Positions 16,059-22,295 of a stretch of 23,629 nt of DNA are shown in pieces. The position numbers were made by a program, and so were the translations under genes. The notes beneath the pieces were generated by a model. That model searched no databases and had not been told where the DNA came from. It saw only the letters and a program-made list of their open reading frames with translations. Numbering within the stretch: the first letter of the stretch is position 1; every line of letters starts with the position of its first letter. Origin of the DNA: an uncultured Sphingomonadaceae bacterium. GTDB taxonomy: Bacteria > Pseudomonadota > Alphaproteobacteria > Sphingomonadales > Sphingomonadaceae. Location of the stretch: NCBI GenBank assembly GCA_946479505.1, contig CAMLGC010000038.1, positions 1-23,629 of the forward strand, in the 5' to 3' direction.

Positions 16059-16127
16059 CTTCCCCGGCGAAGGCCGGGGCCCAGTTGCGGAGCGCCCGAT
16101 GCTGGACCCCGGCCTTCGCCGGGGAAG
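16059..16127. repeat. REP-like inverted pair (BIME-like), copy 2
   Basis: Two 26-base units in inverted orientation, 16059-16084 and 16102-16127, agree at 25 of 26 positions once one is reverse-complemented. Each folds on itself as CCCCGGC, loop GAAG or CTTC, GCCGGGG. The 17 bases between them are unique. The element lies just after the VOC gene, could form a stable structure in its 3' region, and shares the loop and style of the copy at 8988-9081. Confidence 0.88.
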
Positions 16128-16247
16128 GTGAGTGTGGAAGGCGCTTCCCCCCGTACGATTTGCTCGAAAGGCTGTCCTACACGCGCCTTTTCTGGTTCAA
16201 CATGGCGGATGATCGCACGTCATCTTCCGTTCCGATTCGATCCTCCC

Positions 16248-16411
16248 GGCAAAGTTGACTCGTCGGGCTGCCGGTCCGGCGCGGCCTTGATTCCGTGGGA
16301 CCCCGCTTGTCGGCATGACGACCTCGCAAAACCAGCGTTTGCGCGGTCTTCACGATTCGCGATCGCTCGCGGCGCGTCCCCCGCCGGACGGTCAAGTTGG
16401 TCAACTTTGCC
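16248..16411. repeat. ~164-bp stretch bounded by 12-bp perfect inverted repeats
   Basis: GGCAAAGTTGAC at 16248-16259 is matched by GTCAACTTTGCC at 16400-16411. The 140 bases between have no convincing gene. The right end carries the stop codon (16403-16401) and last codons of the hisN-like gene, and also contains the local palindrome AAGTTG-GT-CAACTT. No obvious target-site duplication flanks it. A small non-autonomous element or a pair of binding sites are both possible. The rest of the 16015-16400 gap holds the REP pair and nothing else recognised. Confidence 0.5.
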
Positions 16412-17201
16412 CAGGCGCGTGGTCGCCCCGGCAGCCGAGCAGATCGATGATCTCCTCGATGCGGGCCGGGTCCCCCGCGGCGATCACCTCGCCGATGCTG
16501 TCGGCGGTCAGCGGGTCGCCCTGCCAATCGCACATCCGCCCGCCCGCGCCCTCGACCACCGGCACCAGCGCTGCGAAATCATGCAGCTTGAGGCCAGCCT
16601 CGACCACGAGGTCGAGCCACCCGCTCGCGACGCAGCCGTAATTATAGCAGTCGCCGCCGAGCACAATGCTCCGGACGGCGCCGTCGAGATGCTCGAAGGC
16701 GTGGAGTTGCCCGTCGTCGAACAGCGCCGGCGAGGTGGTCGCGAGCAGCGCGTCGTTGAGCGCGCCGCAGCGCCTGGTCGATGCGGGCGAGCCGTTGAAC
16801 GTGGTCGCCCGCCCGACGGCGCCCACCCAGCGCTCGCGCGCGATCGGCTGGTCGATCACCCCGATCGTCGGCCAGCCGTCCATCGTCAGGGCGACCAGCG
16901 TTCCGAAGAGCGGGCGTCCCGAAATGAAGGCGCGGGTGCCGTCGATCGGATCGAGCACCCAGACGCGCCCGCTCGTGCCCGCACTCGTGCCGAATTCCTC
17001 GCCGATCACGCCATCCCGCGGATGTTTGGCGGCAATCAGCGCGCGCATCGCTTCCTCGGCGGCGCGGTCTGCGACCGTCACCGGCGACGCGTCGGCTTTG
17101 ATTTCGAGACCGTGCGCGGCACGGAAATAGGGGCGCACCGCCGCGCCCGCGGCGTCGGCGAGGCGCTCGGCGAAGGCGATGTCGTCGGGGGAAACACGCA
17201 T
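16401..17201 (-). CDS. hisN: Inositol monophosphatase-family phosphatase, probably histidinol-phosphatase
   Basis: Mg-dependent phosphatase of 266 aa. The family signature is present: GEE at residues 67-69, LDPIDGT at 83-89, and a third metal-site Asp208 (KLHDFAALVPVVEGAGG). The version of the core FISGRPLFGTLVAL, and GGDCYNYG further on, match the HisN type, which removes phosphate from histidinol phosphate in histidine synthesis; inositol- or PAP-phosphatase activity is the alternative. The start at 17201 is the first good ATG. The C-terminus ends inside an inverted-repeat arm, so the final few residues may have been replaced. It is divergent from the peroxiredoxin gene, with a dyad between them. 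Confidence 0.85.
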   Translation of the reverse strand: MRVSPDDIAFAERLADAAGAAVRPYFRAAHGLEIKADASPVTVADRAAEEAMRALIAAKHPRDGVIGEEFGTSAGTSGRVWVLDPIDGTRAFISGRPLFGTLVALTMDGWPTIGVIDQPIARERWVGAVGRATTFNGSPASTRRCGALNDALLATTSPALFDDGQLHAFEHLDGAVRSIVLGGDCYNYGCVASGWLDLVVEAGLKLHDFAALVPVVEGAGGRMCDWQGDPLTADSIGEVIAAGDPARIEEIIDLLGCRGDHAPGQS

Positions 17202-17249
17202 CGCCCGCCCCTACCGCGGTGCGTCGGCAAAGGCCATGACATCCTGGTC

Positions 17250-17277
17250 GTGCAATCCTCATGCACCACAATTGCAC
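17250..17277. promoter_or_regulatory. Candidate operator dyad between the hisN-like and peroxiredoxin genes
   Basis: GTGCAAT (17250-17256) and ATTGCAC (17271-17277) form a perfect 7-bp dyad with a 14-base spacer, centred in the 129-base divergent intergenic region. The right half overlaps a weak -35-like TTGCAC with TATTCA 17 bases on (17295-17300). A regulator could act on either or both genes; which one is unknown. Confidence 0.35.
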
Positions 17278-17330
17278 AAGGCGCCGCCATGGCCTATTCA
17301 GGCCTGGGATCGCAGGAAGGATTGGATCCG

Positions 17331-17888
17331 ATGCGTGCTGCACTTGCGGCGCTATCGGCGCTGGCGCTCAGCGTCCCCGCCACTGCCGCTCTCGAAAAAG
17401 GGGCGACCGCGCCCGATTTCACCACCCGCGGCGCGATCGCGGGCAAGGTCTTCACCGTCCATCTCGCCGACCAGCTCGAAAAGGGCCCGGTCGTCCTCTA
17501 TTTCTTTCCAGCGGCGTTCACCTCCGGGTGCAATGCCGAAGCGCATGCGTTCGCCGAGCGGATCGGCGACTTTACGGCGGCGGGCGCGACGGTGATCGGC
17601 ATGTCGGCGGATACCGTCGATACGCTCGCGCAGTTCTCGACCCAGAAATGCGCGGGCAAGTTCGCGGTGGCGAGCGCGGGCCCCGGGGTCGTCGCCAATT
17701 ACGACGTGGACATCGGCAAGAAAGTGGCGATCAACGGCTCGGCGCCGCGTCAGATCACCAGTCGGACGAGCTACGTGATCGCTCCAGACGGCCGTATTCT
17801 CTACGTCCACAGCGATCCTGCGCCCGAAGGGCACATCACCGGCACGCTCGCCGTGGTGCGCGCCTGGCGCGCGGCGCATCCGCGCTAG
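17331..17888 (+). CDS. Exported peroxiredoxin (AhpC/TSA-like, BCP-type)
   Basis: Thiol peroxidase of 185 aa that reduces peroxides, probably in the periplasm. ATG 17331 is chosen because it starts a clean signal peptide (MRAALAALSALALSVPATAA, cleavage near residue 20); AGGAAGG lies ten bases upstream. A start at 17289 would put 14 non-signal residues in front. The thioredoxin-like fold shows GATAPDFTTRG, VVLYFFPAAFTSGC with the peroxidatic Cys67 in the PxxxTxxC pattern, and a second Cys107 (STQKCAGKF) that may be the resolving residue. The family normally draws electrons from thioredoxin; an exported form would need a periplasmic donor. It is divergent from the hisN-like gene. Confidence 0.92.
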   Translation: MRAALAALSALALSVPATAALEKGATAPDFTTRGAIAGKVFTVHLADQLEKGPVVLYFFPAAFTSGCNAEAHAFAERIGDFTAAGATVIGMSADTVDTLAQFSTQKCAGKFAVASAGPGVVANYDVDIGKKVAINGSAPRQITSRTSYVIAPDGRILYVHSDPAPEGHITGTLAVVRAWRAAHPR

Positions 17889-17958
17889 CGCGCACGGATT
17901 TTTCGTCGCGTTACGAGATTTTAGCAGTTGATCGCCATGATATCGGCCGGGAGTGGCA

Positions 17959-19038
17959 ATGGCTTCGCATGTGTCGGAGAAAGGCCCGGGTCACCCGGGT
18001 GACGGGAGCTCTGGCGGCGCGCTCGCAAGCGGCGCACCGGACGAAGCCTCGCGCCGGTTGTTCAATCGCATCGGTGCGTTCCTTCGCGATCATCGACTCG
18101 GCGCCGATCCCGTCACGTACGGCTTCGTCTATCGAATTCTCAGCGAACCCGAAGGGCCGCTCGCGCGCGCCGTGCATGGGCTGGTCGACGGCGGCATCCG
18201 GCTGACCCTGGCGGACATCGCCTCGCTCGGCGAGAGGGTCGGTCCGGCGGCGCTCGACCGGGCGACGGGAGAGCAATGGGCCGCGCGCACGCAGATGCAG
18301 ATCGACGGCGTCGAAGATATCGTTCGCTCGGTCCAGGCCGAGGCGAGGGCGTTTGCGAGCAATATCGCCGCCGGGGCCGATGCGATCACCGACGCCCGCG
18401 ATCGCAGTCCGGTCGATGAGATCGTCTCGATCGCGCGCGCCATGGTCGACCGCACCCGCGCCGTCGAAGGCCGGCTCGATGATGCGACACGCGAGGCGCA
18501 GGCGCTGCGGCAGGAGCTCGAGGAAGCGCGTGCCGACGCGCAGCGTGATCCGTTGACCGAACTGCCCAACCGACGCGCGCTCGAAGAGCAATATCGGGTG
18601 CCCGGCGAAGCAGATCCCGTGCTCTGCCTCGCAATGTGCGACATCGACCATTTCAAGCAGGTCAATGACAGTTTCGGCCATGCGGTGGGCGATCGCGTGC
18701 TGCGGGCGATCGGCGGCACGTTGAGCGAGATCTGCGCAGGCCATCTGGTCGCGCGCTACGGCGGCGAGGAGTTCGCCGTGCTCTTCACCGGCGTGTCGCT
18801 GGCCGAAGCCGAGACGATGCTCGACTGCGCGCGCGCGACCGTTGCCGGCAAGCGCTATCGGTTGCGCGAAACCGATGCACCGCTGGGCGAGGTCACCTTT
18901 TCGACCGGGCTGACGCTCGCCGCCCCGGGCGAGCGTCTCGGCACGGTTCTCGGTCGCGCCGACCGGCTCCTCTATGCTGCCAAGGCGGACGGCCGCAATT
19001 GTCTGCGATCGTCGTCGGTCGGAACGACCAACCGATAG
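17959..19038 (+). CDS. GGDEF-domain protein, probable diguanylate cyclase
   Basis: Predicted soluble protein of 359 aa that makes cyclic di-GMP. ATG 17959 follows GGGAG by six bases; GTG 17953 is the alternative. Residues 30-150 form an N-terminal domain seen in alphaproteobacterial diguanylate cyclases (PVTYGFVYRILSEPEGPLAR, RLTLADIASL). Residues 150-195 are a coiled-coil linker. The GGDEF domain begins with RDPLTELPNRRALEEQ (196-211) and has CDIDHFKQVND and the active-site loop GGEEF (268-272), so catalysis is likely. The RxxD inhibitory site expected just before the loop is not seen, so product feedback by the usual route is unlikely. There is no transmembrane segment; the input signal is unknown. 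Confidence 0.93.
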   Translation: MASHVSEKGPGHPGDGSSGGALASGAPDEASRRLFNRIGAFLRDHRLGADPVTYGFVYRILSEPEGPLARAVHGLVDGGIRLTLADIASLGERVGPAALDRATGEQWAARTQMQIDGVEDIVRSVQAEARAFASNIAAGADAITDARDRSPVDEIVSIARAMVDRTRAVEGRLDDATREAQALRQELEEARADAQRDPLTELPNRRALEEQYRVPGEADPVLCLAMCDIDHFKQVNDSFGHAVGDRVLRAIGGTLSEICAGHLVARYGGEEFAVLFTGVSLAEAETMLDCARATVAGKRYRLRETDAPLGEVTFSTGLTLAAPGERLGTVLGRADRLLYAAKADGRNCLRSSSVGTTNR

Positions 19039-19087
19039 CGCAATTCGCCAATGCGCCATGGCGTTTTTCACCATTTCATGCGTTACC

Positions 19088-19104
19088 CGAGAACGCGCTT
19101 CTCG
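19088..19104 (+). terminator. Small hairpin after the GGDEF gene
   Basis: CGAGAA and TTCTCG pair as a 6-bp stem around the loop CGCGC, followed by TAATTTC. It lies 50 bases past the GGDEF stop. The stem is short and the U-tract poor, so termination here is only possible. Confidence 0.25.
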
Positions 19105-19126
19105 TAATTTCAAGCACTTAGGAACT

Positions 19127-19141
19127 TGGCACACGCCCTGC
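19127..19141 (+). promoter_or_regulatory. Sigma-54-like -24/-12 element before a tiny membrane-protein gene
   Basis: TGGCAC (19127-19132) and CTGC (19138-19141) have the exact GG-to-GC spacing of a sigma-54 promoter (TGGCACg-N4-tTGC), with two departures from consensus. Transcription would start about 19152, some 47 bases before the 36-aa gene. No upstream activator site or rpoN gene is in view. It conflicts with the RNA structure proposed at 19136-19189, whose left arm would not be transcribed. Confidence 0.3.
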
Positions 19142-19189
19142 AAAGCCTTGGACATCGCCGGTCGGATGGTCCGATCGGCACTTGCAGGG
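19136..19189 (+). promoter_or_regulatory. Structured leader that could mask a ribosome-binding site
   Basis: CCCTGCAA (19136-19143) pairs with TTGCAGGG (19182-19189). Enclosed within is a second hairpin, 19158-19178, with nine-base arms (CCGGTCGGA/TCCGATCGG, one G-U pair) around TGG. The right outer arm contains most of the AGGGA Shine-Dalgarno (19186-19190) of the gene starting at 19199. Folding would therefore reduce its translation, as in RNA thermometers or riboswitches. This requires transcription to begin upstream of 19136. Confidence 0.35.
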
Positions 19190-19198
19190 ACCAAAAAC

Positions 19199-19309
19199 AT
19201 GACCGTCCGTTTCGAATCCATCCAGCGCGTCGCCGTCTCGCTCGTCGGCTCGCTCGTTTTCGCCGCGCTGATGATCGGCGCTGCCGTTCCCGTCGTCCCG
19301 ATCGCCTGA
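19199..19309 (+). CDS. Tiny single-pass membrane protein, 36 aa
   Basis: A short gene preceded by AGGGA eight bases before the ATG. The peptide has a basic, amphipathic N-terminus (MTVRFESIQRVAV) followed by a hydrophobic stretch at about residues 11-34 (SLVGSLVFAALMIGAAVPVV), giving one transmembrane segment or an uncleaved signal anchor. It ends 38 bases before a second tiny gene of similar nature, so the two probably form one unit. I do not recognise a function. The clean start site, the structured leader and the tandem partner favour a real gene, but no conservation data are available here. Confidence 0.5.
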   Translation: MTVRFESIQRVAVSLVGSLVFAALMIGAAVPVVPIA

Positions 19310-19347
19310 TCGGGACGGCGCAGCCACCCCTTCGTGGAGTTTCTCCG

Positions 19348-19440
19348 ATGCGCAGCTTCCTGATCGGCCTCGCCTCGTTCGCGACGACTATTCTCGTCAT
19401 CATCGGCCACAGCGCCGCGGCCGGCGGCATCATCGGTTAG
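19348..19440 (+). CDS. Tiny membrane protein, 30 aa
   Basis: Second of two tandem small genes. GGAG (19336-19339) sits eight bases before the ATG. The peptide begins MRSFLIGLASFATTILVIIG and is hydrophobic from residue 4 to about 20, then ends in a small Gly/Ala-rich tail (HSAAAGGIIG). One membrane span is likely. The stop TAG (19438-19440) overlaps the stop codon of the convergent PEBP gene by three bases. No function is recognised. It could also be a signal-peptide-like fragment, but the tandem arrangement suggests a deliberate pair. Confidence 0.45.
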   Translation: MRSFLIGLASFATTILVIIGHSAAAGGIIG

Positions 19441-20078
19441 ACATTGCCCGCCGCGCGCAGCCCCTGGGCGGCGCCCGCACGATCCACCGGCGCCGGATCG
19501 CCGCGCGAATACGTGCCGATCAGCAGCCCCGCCGCGATCACATGACCGCGCATCGCCTTGAGCAGCGCGCCGCGCCTCGGTGTCTCGCCCGGATCGGGCA
19601 CATCGCCGTCGAGGGCGAAAAGCTGGAACGCATAACGGTGCTCGCCATGCCCGGTCGGCGGATCGGGTGGGAGCCATCCTTCGCCGAAGAACGAATGCCG
19701 GCCGACGTCGCGTCCGTCCGCGCTTCCGGCGCCATCCGCTTCGATCGCGCCCTCCGCCAGACGATGCTCGTCGGGCGGCAGATCCCACACGATGGCATGG
19801 ACCAGCGGCGCGGGTGCGGGCGCATCGGCATCCTCGACGATCAGCGCGATCGAGGCAGTCGTCTCGGGCATTTCGCCCCAGACGAGCGGCGGTGAAGCGC
19901 CGTCGCCATCGGCGGTGAAGCGCGGCGGCAGCCGGCTTTCGTTGGCAAAGGCCGGGCTTCGCAGATCGATTGTCGCGAACTCGGCGCCCTCGGCGAGCTG
20001 GATAATGGCGAGCTTGTCGGCGCCCGCGCGCATTCCTTTCATCGCAGCGCCGAGCCATCTGGGAACGTGTTCGAGCAT
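19437..20078 (-). CDS. YbhB/YbcL family (PEBP, Raf-kinase-inhibitor-like) protein
   Basis: Protein of 213 aa with the phosphatidylethanolamine-binding fold. The start at 20078 (MLEHVPRWLGAAM) is chosen because this N-terminus is shared by sphingomonad relatives as I recall them; the nearest purine-rich site, GGGAG, is 11 bases away, and an internal ATG at about 20042 is the alternative. The family core is present: VEDADAP (residues 81-87), HAIVWDLP (94-101), and PPDPPTGHGEHRYAFQLFALD from about 137. These line the small anion-binding pocket. There is no signal peptide. The role of the bacterial family is poorly known. It lies downstream of the DUF892 gene on the same strand, and its stop overlaps that of the convergent 30-aa gene. 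Confidence 0.9.
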   Translation of the reverse strand: MLEHVPRWLGAAMKGMRAGADKLAIIQLAEGAEFATIDLRSPAFANESRLPPRFTADGDGASPPLVWGEMPETTASIALIVEDADAPAPAPLVHAIVWDLPPDEHRLAEGAIEADGAGSADGRDVGRHSFFGEGWLPPDPPTGHGEHRYAFQLFALDGDVPDPGETPRRGALLKAMRGHVIAAGLLIGTYSRGDPAPVDRAGAAQGLRAAGNV

Positions 20079-20189
20079 CGCAACAAAATCTCCCGCGACG
20101 CGTCTCCGGCGGCCGTCGCATGCGCCGGATCGGCGTCGCGGAACAGGTAAGCACATCGGCCGTCCTCGTCCAAGGCCGGCCGCGCGCCG

Positions 20190-20705
20190 TCAGGCGGTCG
20201 CCATCTCGGCGCCGGCGTTGATCTTGGCCTCGGCCATCCTGGTGAGCTTCTCGTCGGTCGCCTTCTCCTCGCCGAGCGTCGCGTCGAGCAGCGGCACGGC
20301 ATCCTTGTGGCCGAGCTGCCTCGCCCAGGCGATCAGCGTGCCGTAGCGGGTGATCTCGTAATGCTCGACCGCCTGCGCCGCCGCGGTCAGCGCCGCGTCG
20401 AGCACCTTCTTGTCGTCGATGTCGCCCGCAATCTCGTTGGCTTCCTTGATGATGCCGTCGATCGCCGGGCAGGTGACGCCTTCCGCTTCCCTGCCCATCT
20501 GCGAGAAGATCTGGTCGAGCCGGTCGATCTGCCCCTCGGTTTGTTTGAGGTGCATCTCGAAGCCTTGCTTCAGTTGCGGATCGGTTGCCTTGTCGATCAT
20601 CTTGGGCAGCGCCTTGGTGATCTGGTGCTCGGCGTAATAGATGTCCTGAAGCGTGTGCAGGTACAGCGCGTCGAGCGTGTTGATGTCCTTGCTGAACAAT
20701 CCCAT
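20190..20705 (-). CDS. YciE/YciF-type ferritin-like protein (DUF892)
   Basis: Protein of 171 aa predicted to fold as a four-helix ferritin-like bundle with a possible di-iron site. AGGAGG lies about six bases before the ATG at 20705 on the minus strand. The signature DIYYAEHQITKALPKM (residues 21-36, Glu26 and His27) and HYEITRYGTLIAWA (115-128, with Glu114, His115 and Glu117) carry candidate metal ligands, together with His52 and Glu57. The family is stress-induced in many bacteria. A GTAAC-N16-CGTT element upstream resembles the EcfG general-stress promoter, which would agree with that. The exact activity (ferroxidase or other) is not established. Confidence 0.93.
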   Translation of the reverse strand: MGLFSKDINTLDALYLHTLQDIYYAEHQITKALPKMIDKATDPQLKQGFEMHLKQTEGQIDRLDQIFSQMGREAEGVTCPAIDGIIKEANEIAGDIDDKKVLDAALTAAAQAVEHYEITRYGTLIAWARQLGHKDAVPLLDATLGEEKATDEKLTRMAEAKINAGAEMATA

Positions 20706-20767
20706 TCTTGCCTCCTGATGCTGGTCCGGGGGCGCCGACGAAAGGGAGCGCGGCGCCTCATCCGGAC

Positions 20768-20792
20768 AACGATGTCGAGGGCTTTGGGTTAC
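20768..20792 (-). promoter_or_regulatory. Candidate EcfG-type stress promoter of the DUF892 gene
   Basis: On the minus strand GTAAC (20792-20788), 16 bases, then CGTT (20771-20768) match the alphaproteobacterial EcfG consensus GGAAC-N16/17-CGTT with one difference. The element ends about 63 bases before the DUF892 start at 20705, and the gene family is a typical stress-regulon member. Confidence 0.4.
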
Positions 20793-20875
20793 GGGCGGAA
20801 TCAGCCAATCTAATCTGGATCAGCACGATTTCCGCCGGGGCGTGGCAGCACCGCGCCAGGCAACGAGGAGCAACG

Positions 20876-21301
20876 ATGGAGCACGGTCTCGATCGGTTCG
20901 TGGAGGCGCAGCAAGGCGTCTGGCGCAGCGCGCTCGCGGAGCTCGAAGCAGGCCGCAAGGCGAGCCATTGGATGTGGTTCGTCTTCCCGCAGATTGCGGG
21001 GCTCGGCACGAGCGTCATGGCGCGCCGCTACGCGATCGCCGACGGCGCCGAGGCGCGCGCGTATCTCGCGCATCCGGTGCTCGGTTCGCGATTGCGGCAG
21101 GCGGTTGCGGCGATCCTGTGCCATGCGGGGGCGAGCGCCGAATCGATTCTCGGCGGCATCGATGCGATCAAGCTGCGCTCGTCGATGACGCTGTTCGAGG
21201 CGGCGGCGATCGATTCGGGAGATGATCCCGCATCCTTCGCTCGCTGCCTCGATGCCTTCTATGAAGGGGTCCGCGATCCGAAAACGCTCGCGCGGCTGTG
21301 A
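20876..21301 (+). CDS. DUF1810 family protein
   Basis: Protein of 141 aa, the usual family length. ATG 20876 follows GAGGAG (20865-20870) by five bases; a longer in-frame extension upstream lacks family similarity. The sequence carries the DUF1810 pattern: LDRFVEAQQGVWRSALAELE, then KASHWMWFVFPQIAGLGTS, then RRYAIADGAEARAYLAHPVLG. It continues with GGIDAIKLRSSMTLFEAA and ends with a short FARCLDAFYEG segment. The Trp/Phe-rich HWMWFVFPQ is the strongest signature. The biochemical role of the family is not firmly established. It is divergent from the DUF892 gene. The 252 bases after it, up to ung, contain no convincing gene. Confidence 0.92.
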   Translation: MEHGLDRFVEAQQGVWRSALAELEAGRKASHWMWFVFPQIAGLGTSVMARRYAIADGAEARAYLAHPVLGSRLRQAVAAILCHAGASAESILGGIDAIKLRSSMTLFEAAAIDSGDDPASFARCLDAFYEGVRDPKTLARL

Positions 21302-21553
21302 GCTATCGGCCCAGGTCGAAGACGAAGATCGGACCGAATTCGAACGTCTGTCCGAGGCGAGATGCATCGAGACCGCGAGATCGCCCGCCGCATAGTCGCG
21401 ATCAACAGCGCGAGCTTGGCGTTATGGGCACCCCCTCGGTTCGGCGCTCTCCCGGCACGGCGATCCCGAACGCTCTGGTGCGGCGTTGGAGCGGCCAAGC
21501 TGCGGCCCGCCCGTTGACACCCCCTGCGCCGATCGGACATTTCGGCGGCCGCA

Positions 21554-22261
21554 ATGAGCGACGACATCACCTTGCATCCTAGCTGGCTCGCACCGCTTCG
21601 GGGAGAGTTCGAGCGGCCCTATATGGCGGCGCTCAAATCGTTCCTCGTCGGCGAGAAGGCGGCGGGCAAGGCAATCTTCCCGAAGGGTGGCGAGTGGTTT
21701 CGCGCGCTCGATCTGACCCCGGCCGAGCGCGTGCGTGTCGTCATTTTGGGGCAGGATCCGTATCACGGGCCGGGCCAGGCGCACGGCCTGTGCTTTTCGG
21801 TGCGGCCCGGCGTGCGCGTGCCGCCGAGCCTCGTCAACATCTACAAGGAGCTTCGGGCCGATCTCGGCCTCGCTCCGCCGCGCCATGGTTTCCTTGAACA
21901 TTGGGCGGGGCAGGGCGTGCTGCTGCTCAACTCGGTGCTGACGGTGCAGGCGGGCGCCGCCGCGTCGCATCGGGGGCGCGGCTGGGAACGGTTCACCGAC
22001 GCGGTCATCCGCCACGTCGCAGCGCAACCCGAGCCGGTCGCCTTCCTCCTGTGGGGCAGCTATGCGCAGAAGAAGGCGGCGTTCGTCGACTCGATCGACA
22101 AGGGCGGGCGCCACCTCGTTCTCAAGGCCGCGCATCCTTCGCCGCTTTCGGCGCATAACGGCTTCTTCGGATGCCGGCATTTTTCCAAGACCAACACGTT
22201 CCTCGAGGAACGCGGCCTGGCGCCGATCGACTGGGCGTTGCCCGAGATGGATCGCGTGTAG
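21554..22261 (+). CDS. ung: Uracil-DNA glycosylase, family 1
   Basis: Base-excision repair enzyme of 235 aa that removes uracil from DNA. The water-activating motif GQDPYHG is at residues 66-72 (catalytic Asp68). The motif LLLNSVLTV lies at 123-131 and the minor-groove/leucine loop HPSPLSA at 194-200 with catalytic His194; all are intact. The start ATG 21554 gives the normal length, though no clear Shine-Dalgarno is visible. It is 34 bases ahead of the ABC exporter gene and may be co-transcribed with it, without an evident functional link. Confidence 0.98.
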   Translation: MSDDITLHPSWLAPLRGEFERPYMAALKSFLVGEKAAGKAIFPKGGEWFRALDLTPAERVRVVILGQDPYHGPGQAHGLCFSVRPGVRVPPSLVNIYKELRADLGLAPPRHGFLEHWAGQGVLLLNSVLTVQAGAAASHRGRGWERFTDAVIRHVAAQPEPVAFLLWGSYAQKKAAFVDSIDKGGRHLVLKAAHPSPLSAHNGFFGCRHFSKTNTFLEERGLAPIDWALPEMDRV

Positions 22262-22295
22262 CGGTCGGCGGCCCTCGCGCCTACATCGCGGCAGC

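Noticed and set aside
16260..16399. A tRNA or small RNA inside the inverted-repeat stretch
   Set aside because: No cloverleaf, CCA-end pattern or terminator could be recognised by eye.
16050..17330. In-frame N-terminal extension of the peroxiredoxin by over 400 codons
   Set aside because: The extension is the antisense of the hisN-like gene; the signal peptide begins at 17331.
19121..19146. EcfG-type promoter (GGAAC) before the 36-aa gene
   Set aside because: GGAAC is present at 19121 but no GTT follows at 16-17 bases.
17911..20154. Minus-strand 747-codon open frame
   Set aside because: It spans the GGDEF gene antisense and the PEBP gene out of frame; composition is Arg/Ala shadow-like.
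21302..21553. Open frames on both strands between the DUF1810 and ung genes, including a minus-strand tail reading GQTFEFGPIFVFDLGR
   Set aside because: The tail looks protein-like, but upstream it hits stops and changes frame. A decayed gene end is possible, though the evidence is too thin to annotate.
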